Origin: Staphylococcus epidermidis
GTDB taxonomy: Bacteria > Bacillota > Bacilli > Staphylococcales > Staphylococcaceae
Assembly (NCBI RefSeq): GCF_006742205.1
Contig: NZ_AP019721.1
Coordinates: 248,001-312,000, forward strand
Direction of reading: 5' to 3'
DNA: 64,000 bases
Shown: in pieces, positions 30,038 through 38,629 of the stretch
Layout: each line of letters opens with the position of its first letter
Numbering within the stretch: position 1 is the first letter of the stretch
Notes under the pieces: generated by a model
The model's input: only the letters and a program-made list of their open reading frames with translations
What the model was told of the DNA's origin: nothing
Database searches by the model: none
Position numbers and translations under genes: made by a program

Positions 30038-31210
30038 ATGGAAGAAAGTAAAAACTATAATCTCATTACGACAATCATGTTTATTTCAGGTATCATTGTA
30101 ATGGCAAGTTTATATACGGCTCTACCTCTTACAGCAACTTTCGCAGAAGACTTTCATGTTCCTGAATCTATAGCAACTTTAAACGGTGTTTTATTCTCAT
30201 TAACATATTCAATCAGTTGTCTATTTTATGGAACGATTTCTGAAAAGTATGGCAGAATTAAAACTATTTTAGTAGGTATGAGTGCATTAGTTATCATCTG
30301 TCTTATGATAGGTATTGTTCATTCATTTACAGTGTTATTAATATTAAGAGCACTACAAGGCGTATTTGCTGCATCATTTTCTCCTGTAGTCATGACTTAT
30401 ACAACTGAAACTTATCCACGTGTGAAACGTGTAACAGCAATTAGTTTCATCAGTACAAGTTTTATGTTATCAGGTGTGTTAGGGCAAAATATGAGTGAAT
30501 TAGTCGTAAGTTATTTGAATTGGCAGTGGGTATATTTTATTTTAACAATCTTATATTTAATTCTCGTATTAGTTATTTATAAAAATGTACCTGAGAGTCC
30601 ACATAAAAATCCTGATATTCAACTCATTAAGTTTTTCAATAACTTTAAAGATTTCAAAGACAATCTTAAAGTTTTCTATTGTTTATTTATTTCACTAACA
30701 TTACTGATTATGTTTATAAGTATGTATGATATTTTAAATGAATATGTCACATCACACCAAGTTGGGGGAGACATGTCTGTGTCCTCAATGATGAAATTGT
30801 TCGGTGTGATAGGCATGTTATTATCTCTATTAGCAGGGCGTGTAAGCAGTCGTATAGGTATAAAGCGCTTGCTAACTATCGCATTAACAACATGTATTGT
30901 GTCGATCATACTCATGGGTGTAACTACGAATATTATACTTATTACAACATTTAGTGTGTTGTTTGTTGCAGGTATCGCATTTGCGATTCCTACTGTTATT
31001 TCAAAAATAGGTGTAGTTGTTAAAAACAATCAAGGTTTCTTTTTATCTGTTAATACATTTGTATTATTCTTAGGAACAGCGATTGCACCTATTTTAATGT
31101 TATTTGTAGGCGAACTGTCTAACTTTTTCTTACAGTTTTTAATGATTGCTATTGTCGGACTGATTGCTTTAGTTGTATCAATATTTATGCCAGGTGACCA
31201 ACGTTCTTGA
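30038..31210 (+). CDS. MFS transporter (12 TM, efflux type)
   Basis: A 390-aa major facilitator protein with twelve hydrophobic segments. The loop 2-3 motif A region is GTISEKYGRIKTILVGM and motif C-like GVLGQNM lies in TM5. It is related to the YnfM/YwoG-like drug transporters of Firmicutes. AAGGAG precedes the ATG by about ten bases. It stands alone on its transcript and is unrelated in sequence detail to the MFS protein at 1466. The substrate is unknown. Confidence 0.85.
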   Translation: MEESKNYNLITTIMFISGIIVMASLYTALPLTATFAEDFHVPESIATLNGVLFSLTYSISCLFYGTISEKYGRIKTILVGMSALVIICLMIGIVHSFTVLLILRALQGVFAASFSPVVMTYTTETYPRVKRVTAISFISTSFMLSGVLGQNMSELVVSYLNWQWVYFILTILYLILVLVIYKNVPESPHKNPDIQLIKFFNNFKDFKDNLKVFYCLFISLTLLIMFISMYDILNEYVTSHQVGGDMSVSSMMKLFGVIGMLLSLLAGRVSSRIGIKRLLTIALTTCIVSIILMGVTTNIILITTFSVLFVAGIAFAIPTVISKIGVVVKNNQGFFLSVNTFVLFLGTAIAPILMLFVGELSNFFLQFLMIAIVGLIALVVSIFMPGDQRS

Positions 31211-31371
31211 AAATAGCTTCAAATGATAAAAGCAATATTGGTTGTTAAAAGTTTAAAATACTATTTATAACTTTTAACTATATTGAAATGATTGATAAAT
31301 ATTAGACAATGCTAAGTCAAGTCATGTAACCTTAAGTTGATAGAACGATTAACGATAGGAGTGGATATAAA

Positions 31372-32060
31372 ATGAATTATTCACCAAAACAAGGTGTTAA
31401 AAGTCATGGATTGCCACATGATCCGTTCAAAAGTAGCACAGTACCTAGACCTATAGGTTGGATTTCTACAGTATCTAAAGAAGGTAAAGATAACTTGGCG
31501 CCGTACAGTCAATATCAAAATCTTACATGGGACCCCCAATGGTAATGTTTGCGGCTAATCAGTCAGTGCTTGGCGATCATGAAAGAAAAGATACAGTTAA
31601 AAATGCGGAAGAAACTGGTTGGTTTGTATGGAATATGGCAACATATGATTTGCGTGAAGCAGTGAATTTATCATCCAAAGCATTACCTCCAGAAGATGAT
31701 GAATTTGACTTTGCTGGTGTGACGAAAGAATCGTGTATCGAAGCTCCTGGAAGTAGGGTAAAGGAATCACCTGTTCATTTTGAATGTGAATATGTTCAAA
31801 CAGTAAGAATTCCCACTGGAGACCCTGTTTCAACTGTGGATATAGTCATCGGTCGTGTAGCACAAGTGCATATTGACGATAAAGTAATTATGGACAACGG
31901 AAAATTAGACATTAAGTCAATCAGACCTATAGCACGTCTCGGTTATTATGATTACACGGTTGTCGATGAAATATTTGAAATGAAAGCACCTGCAGCTTCG
32001 AAAGAAGAATTGGCTGGACTTGAAGGTCGAAATTTTGACAACACTAATAATGAATCATGA
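31372..32060 (+). pseudogene. Flavin reductase-like (FMN-binding split barrel) gene broken by a frameshift in a C-run
   Basis: Translation from ATG 31372 (AGGAG upstream) gives 53 residues of a flavin-reductase-like protein (SSTVPRPIGWISTVSKEGK, NLAPYSQYQN). It then meets CCCCC at 31533-31537, leaves frame and stops at TAA 31543-31545. The rest of the family (PPMVMFAANQ, then residues to AGLEGRNFDN) continues in the next frame to 32060. One extra C would restore a protein of about 229 aa. Members bind FMN and are often NAD(P)H-flavin oxidoreductases. Either the gene is inactive, the tract is phase-variable, or the base call in the homopolymer is wrong. Confidence 0.8.
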
Positions 32061-32187
32061 TACATCAAAAAGAATGAAATCATATTCATATTAAATTCGT
32101 CGTTCAGATTCATTAATGAGAACTAAAAATTTAAAAACTTAATATAAGCGTATTTTAAATTTAGCTATCCAAAGCCAATAGCTAAGA

Positions 32188-32727
32188 GGCTGAGACATAA
32201 TTCCTAGCAAAATAGCCAGTAAATGAGTTTTTTATAAATTCATTTACTGGCTTTTTATTTATAACACTTCGTATTGTTGGCTCGCTTTCTTATCGGACAG
32301 CTTCAGCCTGTAGTCTTCAGCTTGTCCTGTTCCCTCAAGAGTCTCGCCAAAATACTTTGTGCATATATGTAATTTTATATTAAAATACTTTGAAAAATAA
32401 GGACCTTTCGTATAATTTAATAAATACCAATAAACTAAATTAACGAGGTGTCTTATGTATAAAAATTATAAAATGACTAAACATACTCTACTAATGGAAA
32501 CTTCAGTTCTTATCCCCACAAATGATATTTCACGACATGTAAATGTTATTGCAGAAACAATTCCCGAGACTGAATTCGATAAATTCAGACATTATCGTTG
32601 CTTAATATAATAAAGTAAAAGCTCAACGAGCTGAAAATCATCAAAAAAATTGTAAAAAAGACAATTTCTACATTATTTCAATAGAAATTGTCTTTATTTA
32701 CTTATCCTGGAACTTTCTGTCCCAGCC
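32188..32727 (+). mobile_element. Internally deleted IS1182-family (IS1272-like) element
   Basis: The ends are short imperfect inverted repeats: GGCTGAGACA at 32188-32197, and GTCCCAGCC at 32719-32727 whose reverse complement is GGCTGGGAC. Inside are a 13-bp hairpin (32214-32226 / 32240-32252), the start of a transposase gene (32455), and a terminal hairpin AGACAATTTCTA / TAGAAATTGTCT at about 32658-32696 followed by CTTTCTGTCCCAGCC, all typical of the ends of these elements. At 540 bases it lacks most of the transposase, so it can move only if helped in trans. Confidence 0.65.
32455..32610 (+). pseudogene. Truncated IS1182-family transposase, N-terminal fragment
   Basis: A 51-codon open frame behind AACGAGGTG encodes the N-terminus of an IS1182/IS1272-type DDE transposase (METSVLIPTNDIS, VNVIAETIPETEFDKFRHYR), then ends at TAA 32608 where intact copies continue for several hundred residues. 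Everything C-terminal to the conserved FRHHRG-like motif is deleted. Confidence 0.75.
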
Positions 32728-32808
32728 ACTCTTTTAATAATTACAAAATTTTTAAATACTATGTTTTGTTATAGAGATGTTGGTATGTTTTACAGTTTTG
32801 AAAAAAGA

Positions 32809-32985
32809 TTATACGTAGCCATTAACAAAGTGACCGATTAAACTTAAGAGTCCTACTAAAAAAAGGCATACACCGGGTATAAACATTTTTTCCTTAGCAT
32901 CTATCGGTTTTGAATGATAGATAATTTGACTTAAAACAATAAGCACAACACCAATAATCATAGCGATGATTGATATGGTAAACAT
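32809..32985 (-). CDS. Small two-helix membrane protein
   Basis: A 58-aa protein with two hydrophobic helices (MFTISIIAMIIGVVLIVLSQ and FIPGVCLFLVGLLSLIGHF) joined by a polar turn KPIDAKEK. The ATG at 32985 is chosen because AAGGAGGA lies nine bases upstream; the longer frame to 33012 would put this site inside the gene. I do not recognise the family. Confidence 0.6.
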   Translation of the reverse strand: MFTISIIAMIIGVVLIVLSQIIYHSKPIDAKEKMFIPGVCLFLVGLLSLIGHFVNGYV

Positions 32986-33204
32986 AAATAGTCCTCCTTC
33001 GGTGATGAGCAACTTTACATTTTATGAAGAAAAAATCTACTTACTTATACTATTCCCATTTTAACCTTTTTATAGTTATTTTAAAGTGAAATTTTTTAAA
33101 AAGTATGAAATTTATTTAAAAAAAGATATTTTGTTTATGAAAAGTAAATTGAATGAGAGATTGGAAATGAAAAACAGAGACTGTGGAAGTATGAAAGTAT
33201 ATAA

Positions 33205-33249
33205 AAAGAGTAGAACAGAATTCAATTTGAATTCATTATTCTACTCTTT
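33205..33249 (-). terminator. Terminator after ohr
   Basis: AAAGAGTAGAA (33205-33215) pairs perfectly with TTCTACTCTTT (33239-33249), with a second inner hairpin (AATTCAA/TTGAATT). It lies 50 bases beyond the ohr stop on the minus strand. Confidence 0.75.
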
Positions 33250-33298
33250 AATCTTGTATAGAAACATTTGCTAAGAATTAGTTGTACGATTACAAGTT

Positions 33299-33727
33299 TT
33301 ATTGCGCTGTAACATCTAACTGAACGTCAATGTTACCACGTGTCGCTTTTGAGTATGGACAGAATTGATGTGCTTGCTCCACAAATTTCTCAGCATCTTG
33401 TTGGGACATATTTTCAAGTGTGACTTTAATATCTGCGCCAAGTTTAAAACCATTGTCAGTATCATCTTTAAGTAATTCAATAGTGATTTCAACTTCTGGG
33501 TTGGCATCACTTATTTTATTTTGAGATAAGATTAATGATAGCGCGCTATTAAAGCATGCACTATATCCAGCAGCAAATAATTGTTCAGGATTAGTATCGT
33601 TGCCTCCTTGACCACCCATTTCCTTAGGTGTTGCAAGGTTTTGAACAAATGTATTATCTGGACTAAAAACGCGACCATCACGTCCACCATTTGAAATCAT
33701 TGTAGTTGAGTAAATAGAATTTGCCAT
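33299..33727 (-). CDS. ohr: Organic hydroperoxide resistance protein (OsmC/Ohr family)
   Basis: A 142-aa Ohr-type peroxidase. Both reactive cysteines are in context: GYSACFNSAL and FCPYSKATRGNIDV, and the N-terminal ISNGGRDGRVFSPDN is typical. It reduces organic hydroperoxides through a lipoyl-dependent cycle. AAGGAG precedes the ATG at 33727. No ohrR regulator is adjacent. Confidence 0.88.
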   Translation of the reverse strand: MANSIYSTTMISNGGRDGRVFSPDNTFVQNLATPKEMGGQGGNDTNPEQLFAAGYSACFNSALSLILSQNKISDANPEVEITIELLKDDTDNGFKLGADIKVTLENMSQQDAEKFVEQAHQFCPYSKATRGNIDVQLDVTAQ

Positions 33728-33976
33728 TATAAAAACTCCTTGTTTTTGAATTACACTTAACTTAATATATTAATTAAATAATTAAGTGTGTAAAGAAGTG
33801 TAATACCAAATTACTAATAATTACAAGAAATTTGTTTTTTAAATTTGTTATTTTAGGTTCATTATCTACAAATCTATGAAATTATGTATTATAATGTGAT
33901 ATGTATATTTTTGATTAAATCATATAAATCTATTTAAAGAATAATACAGGTAACTTTATTAAAGGAGTATGTGTAA

Positions 33977-36007
33977 ATGAAGAGAACAGATAAAATTGGT
34001 GTCTACCTCAAGCTGTCATGTTCTGCGTTGTTACTTAGTGGTTCGCTGGTTGGTTATGGCTTCACAAAAGATGCTTTTGCAGATTCAGAAAGTACATCAT
34101 CAAATGTTGAAAATACTTCTAATAGTAACTCCATCGCTGACAAAATCCAACAAGCTAAAGATGATATTAAAGATTTGAAAGAACTTTCTGACGCAGATAT
34201 CAAAAGTTTTGAAGAACGTTTAGATAAAGTCGATAATCAATCAAGTATTGACCGTATTATAAATGATGCAAAAGATAAAAATAATCATTTAAAATCGACA
34301 GACTCTAGTGCCACATCATCAAAAACTGAAGATGACGATACATCTGAAAAAGATAATGATGATATGACTAAAGACTTAGATAAAATACTGTCGGATTTAG
34401 ATTCAATTGCTAAAAATGTTGATAACCGTCAACAAGGTGAAAATAGTGCTTCTAAACCTAGTGACTCAACAACCGATGAAAAAGATGATTCAAATAATAA
34501 AGTACACGATACAAATGCTAGTACACGCAATGCAACTACTGATGATTCTGAAGAGTCGGTTATTGATAAATTAGATAAAATCCAACAAGATTTTAAGTCT
34601 GACTCTAATAATAAGCTTTCTGAACAAAGCGATCAGCAAGCATCACCATCTAATAAAAACGAAAATAACAAAGAAGAATCTAGTACGACAACAAATCAAT
34701 CCGATAGTGATAGTAAAGACGATAAAAGTAATGATGGTCGTCGCTCAACATTAGAACGTATAGCATCAGATACTGATCAAATTAGGGATTCAAAAGATCA
34801 ACATGTCACAGATGAAAAACAAGATATACAAGCAATTACACGTTCACTACAAGGTAGTGATAAGATTGAAAAAGCACTTGCTAAGGTACAATCTGACAAT
34901 CAATCACTAGATTCTAATTATATAAATAATAAATTAATGAATTTAAGATCACTAGATACAAAAGTAGAGGATAATAACACTTTATCTGATGATAAGAAAC
35001 AAGCGCTTAAACAAGAAATTGATAAGACTAAGCAAAGTATTGACCGACAAAGAAATATTATTATAGATCAACTCAATGGTGCTAGTAATAAAAAACAAGC
35101 AACCGAAGATATCTTAAATAGTGTTTTCAGCAAAAATGAAGTAGAAGACATAATGAAACGTATTAAAACAAATGGCCGAAGTAATGAAGATATTGCTAAT
35201 CAAATTGCCAAGCAAATTGATGGTCTTGCATTAACTTCTAGTGATGATATTTTAAAATCAATGTTAGATCAATCTAAAGATAAAGAAAGTTTAATTAAAC
35301 AATTGTTGACGACACGACTTGGTAATGATGAAGCAGATCGTATTGCTAAAAAATTGTTAAGCCAAAACTTGTCGAATTCTCAAATCGTAGAACAATTAAA
35401 ACGTCATTTCAATAGTCAAGGAACAGCTACAGCTGATGATATATTGAATGGTGTGATTAATGATGCTAAAGACAAAAGACAAGCGATTGAAACAATATTA
35501 CAAACCCGTATCAATAAAGACAAAGCTAAAATTATCGCTGATGTTATTGCGCGTGTACAAAAGGACAAATCAGATATCATGGATCTCATTCACTCTGCGA
35601 TTGAAGGCAAGGCAAATGATTTATTAGATATAGAAAAACGAGCAAAACAAGCTAAGAAAGATTTAGAATATATTTTAGATCCTATAAAGAATAGACCATC
35701 CTTGTTAGATCGTATTAACAAAGGTGTCGGTGATTCTAATTCAATATTTGATAGACCAAGTTTACTTGATAAACTTCACTCAAGAGGATCTATTCTTGAT
35801 AAATTAGATCATTCGGCACCGGAGAATGGATTATCTTTAGATAATAAAGGTGGCCTTTTAAGTGATCTATTTGACGACGATGGTAATATCTCATTACCAG
35901 CGACAGGTGAAGTCATCAAACAACATTGGATACCAGTGGCTGTTGTACTCATGTCATTAGGTGGAGCGCTCATCTTTATGGCGCGTAGAAAAAAACACCA
36001 AAATTAA
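33977..36007 (+). CDS. LPXTG cell-wall-anchored protein with helical repeats (SasF-like by context)
   Basis: A 676-aa surface protein: signal peptide 1-35 (cleavage after DAFA), an acidic Ser/Asp/Asn/Lys-rich disordered region to about residue 270, then a helical region with loosely repeated units of roughly 60-65 residues (SSDDILKSMLDQSKDKESLIKQ, TADDILNGVINDAKDKRQAI). A Pro-poor tail with DRPSLLDRIN/FDRPSLLDKL repeats and sorting signal LPATG at 640-644, membrane helix and RRKK follow. Sortase A should anchor it. The place next to the CHAP autolysin and YhgE genes matches sasF in S. aureus as I recall it, so SasF-like is inference from position and design. Confidence 0.85.
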   Translation: MKRTDKIGVYLKLSCSALLLSGSLVGYGFTKDAFADSESTSSNVENTSNSNSIADKIQQAKDDIKDLKELSDADIKSFEERLDKVDNQSSIDRIINDAKDKNNHLKSTDSSATSSKTEDDDTSEKDNDDMTKDLDKILSDLDSIAKNVDNRQQGENSASKPSDSTTDEKDDSNNKVHDTNASTRNATTDDSEESVIDKLDKIQQDFKSDSNNKLSEQSDQQASPSNKNENNKEESSTTTNQSDSDSKDDKSNDGRRSTLERIASDTDQIRDSKDQHVTDEKQDIQAITRSLQGSDKIEKALAKVQSDNQSLDSNYINNKLMNLRSLDTKVEDNNTLSDDKKQALKQEIDKTKQSIDRQRNIIIDQLNGASNKKQATEDILNSVFSKNEVEDIMKRIKTNGRSNEDIANQIAKQIDGLALTSSDDILKSMLDQSKDKESLIKQLLTTRLGNDEADRIAKKLLSQNLSNSQIVEQLKRHFNSQGTATADDILNGVINDAKDKRQAIETILQTRINKDKAKIIADVIARVQKDKSDIMDLIHSAIEGKANDLLDIEKRAKQAKKDLEYILDPIKNRPSLLDRINKGVGDSNSIFDRPSLLDKLHSRGSILDKLDHSAPENGLSLDNKGGLLSDLFDDDGNISLPATGEVIKQHWIPVAVVLMSLGGALIFMARRKKHQN

Positions 36008-36123
36008 TTTAAAAATTATATATAGTAATAGGCATCATCAATCTTATGTGTAGTTAAACTATTTCACAGTTAGTGATTGAGGTGGTGCAACGCTTACTCA
36101 AAGTTTATAACAAGAGTCAGTAT

Positions 36124-36174
36124 AAAAGAGTAGGACTAAGAATTTAAAATCAATTCTGTCCTACTCTTTTTTGA
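36124..36174 (+). terminator. Terminator after the LPXTG protein gene
   Basis: AAAAGAGTAGGAC (36124-36136) pairs with GTCCTACTCTTTT (36158-36170), followed by TT. Perfect 13-bp stem. Confidence 0.85.
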
Positions 36175-36292
36175 CATGCAATAATGATTGTTATATATAA
36201 TGAATAATATACTTTTAGAAATCACTTGAGTAAATTATAAAAATGGACTTTTCAATGTAAAGTTACTCTAATATAGTTATTGAATATAAATA

Positions 36293-36340
36293 AGCACAAA
36301 GATGTATTATAAATTTGAATACATCTTTGTGCTATTATTT
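36293..36340. terminator. Terminator between convergent genes, serving the autolysin
   Basis: A 16-bp perfect stem AGCACAAAGATGTATT (36293-36308) / AATACATCTTTGTGCT (36318-36333) with a 9-nt loop. It lies 40 bases past the minus-strand autolysin stop. Confidence 0.8.
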
Positions 36341-36374
36341 TGTGGATGGTACCTCAAATAATTTTAAATTTTTA

Positions 36375-38342
36375 CTATTTACCTTTAATGTAATCTAAAT
36401 CTTGAGCATCTTCTGCATCAATAGTTCTGAATGAAATGACACCTAATCCTTTAACATTTGATTCAGAAATAACAATTGAACCGTCGTCATTAACTTTTTC
36501 AACGAAAGCAACATGACCATACTGTGTATCAGCACCTAATTGTCCAGCTTCAAACACAACTGCAGTATGATTTTTAGGTGTGTGCGTTACCGTATAGCCT
36601 TCACTTTCAGCACGATTATTCCAATTATGAGCATCACCTAAGTCACCAGAAATGGATGCATCAAATTGATTCATACGGTGGTACACATACCAAGTACATT
36701 GGCCATGTGGGTAAGGTGATGTACCGGAAGTTTCAGTAAATGGTTTGAAGTCATTACCAGAGACATCCGTACCTATTGATTTGTTGTATTTCTTCATGTT
36801 AGGCATTTTTTCTTTGTCAAAAGATGTTAAATGATAATGTTTAATAATACTATTTAATTTTTTAGAATAATTAGGATCTGTGGCGTATGAGCGTGACAGA
36901 TGTGAAGTAGCATCTTTATATGATAGAGCTTCACTCTTCCAAGTTGGTTTATAAATTGACGGATTACCATCGATACCATGTTTGATTAAATCTGCATAAT
37001 CTTCAAGAGATTGTTTAGTACTTGGGTATTTACGGAAACCTGCTTGGATACTGAACATATGATTACTGCTATCAGCTTCTAAAGTATTAAAAGTTACAGA
37101 TTGTCCTTTGTAGTCACCTTTGATTCCAAACAAGTTATGATTTGGTGATTGTGCAAGTGAACTTTTTCCAGAGTCAGATTCTAAAATAGCTTGAGCAATC
37201 ATAACTGATGCATATATATCTTGGTCTTTTCCAATCTGATGCGCATCTTTAGCAATTGATTGAATGAAATCACGTGTGTCTTGACTGTCAACAACATTAA
37301 ATGAATCAGAAGATAAGTCACCATTGTCTAATTCAGGTAGTTGTTGGAAAAGACTTGTTGAACGTGTATTTGAGCGTTTAATGTCATCCTCAAATGATTG
37401 TGCAGGTTTTGATTGATGTTTTAATTCATCATCTGTTGGTAATTGTGGATTCTTGTCGGCATTATCACTTTGAGATGTTTTAGTGTGACTTGTATTCTTG
37501 CTCTTATTGTAATCTTTTTCTGTTTTCTTAGCGTCCTGACTATATTCATCTAATATAGAGTCTAATGCTGAATCTGTAATACTAGAATATTTCTTGTTAC
37601 GTTCTGAGCTATCATCATTCGCTTGAGTTTGTTGTTGCTCAGAAGAAGATTGATTTTTGTTTGTATCTACGTTTTCGCCTTCTTGATCTTCTTTATCCAT
37701 TTCTCCAAGTAAATCACTGACGTCAGAATCGGCTTGATGGTTAGTTGTCTTTTCTTTTTCATCGTTTGATGATTCTTGATCTTGTTTAGCAGACGACTGT
37801 GATTGTTCTTGATGTTGTGATGGTTGTTTTGCCTGATCTGCTTGGTCTACTTGATCTTTTTCGTCATTAGAAGAATGGCTTGTCTTTTGTGGCTGTTCGT
37901 AATCTGTTATATCAGAATCAAAATCAAATAAATTTTGTATGAGTGACGTTAAACTAAAACTGTCTTCGTATTTATTCGGTTCCCAGTATTTAGAAAAATC
38001 TACTGACTGAGACTTAAAATTATCATAAAGTTGATCAACTAAATTATCATCTTTCATTTTATAGTTACGATGTGTTGAGTCAGCTGATAATGGTTTATTA
38101 GAGTCTTTGTCCTTGCTGTCAGAAGTGCTTTTTTTATCATCAGAATCGTGTTTAGAATCATCGTTGTTAAATTCATCTTTTTCAGATTGTTTTGATGTTT
38201 CTTTTTGTGATTGATGTTGTTCCATTTTATCTGAATTTGTATTTTTATTAGATGAATCTTCAGCAAAAGCTGTTTGTGTAGCGAAGGTTGGCGTGATAAG
38301 CGCCGTCGATAGTAAATATACTAAAAATTTATTTTTCTTCAT
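36375..38342 (-). CDS. Secreted autolysin: glucosaminidase plus CHAP amidase/endopeptidase
   Basis: A 655-aa exported peptidoglycan hydrolase. It has a signal peptide with cleavage near TAFA28, a long hydrophilic Ser/Asp/Gln/Lys-rich region (about 29-300) with no LysM or GW repeats, and a glucosaminidase (LYZ2) domain with catalytic Glu in AILESDSG near residue 389 followed by NLFGIKG. A C-terminal CHAP domain carries Cys in HGQCTWYVY (near 547) and His in YGHVAFVE (near 609). It cuts both glycan and peptide. The lack of known wall-binding repeats means targeting must come from the disordered region. GGGAG lies 11 bases before the ATG. The neighbour on the other side is the divergent yhgE-type gene. 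Confidence 0.88.
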   Translation of the reverse strand: MKKNKFLVYLLSTALITPTFATQTAFAEDSSNKNTNSDKMEQHQSQKETSKQSEKDEFNNDDSKHDSDDKKSTSDSKDKDSNKPLSADSTHRNYKMKDDNLVDQLYDNFKSQSVDFSKYWEPNKYEDSFSLTSLIQNLFDFDSDITDYEQPQKTSHSSNDEKDQVDQADQAKQPSQHQEQSQSSAKQDQESSNDEKEKTTNHQADSDVSDLLGEMDKEDQEGENVDTNKNQSSSEQQQTQANDDSSERNKKYSSITDSALDSILDEYSQDAKKTEKDYNKSKNTSHTKTSQSDNADKNPQLPTDDELKHQSKPAQSFEDDIKRSNTRSTSLFQQLPELDNGDLSSDSFNVVDSQDTRDFIQSIAKDAHQIGKDQDIYASVMIAQAILESDSGKSSLAQSPNHNLFGIKGDYKGQSVTFNTLEADSSNHMFSIQAGFRKYPSTKQSLEDYADLIKHGIDGNPSIYKPTWKSEALSYKDATSHLSRSYATDPNYSKKLNSIIKHYHLTSFDKEKMPNMKKYNKSIGTDVSGNDFKPFTETSGTSPYPHGQCTWYVYHRMNQFDASISGDLGDAHNWNNRAESEGYTVTHTPKNHTAVVFEAGQLGADTQYGHVAFVEKVNDDGSIVISESNVKGLGVISFRTIDAEDAQDLDYIKGK

Positions 38343-38629
38343 CTTATGTGTGCTCCCTTAAAAATTATTTTTAGTTATTGTCATAACAAATGAGAATTTG
38401 ATATAATTTATCTTATGGTTTATAAAGTTGACAAGCATCAACAAAAATGAATTACGCCTTAATACAAATATTATACTAATCAACATTAGAAAAATAAATC
38501 CATTTAATCAAATTTTAATATAATATGTGTATCATCTTTACGTAAGCAAAAAAATATGCACATTTAAGTAATCATCTGTACGGAAATGTATTACAATAAA
38601 AAAGAATAATGATAATTAGGAGTGTGAAA

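Noticed and set aside
33086..33274. 62-codon plus-strand frame between the small membrane gene and ohr
   Set aside because: It has no ribosome binding site, low-complexity Lys/Asn composition, and runs through the ohr terminator hairpin.
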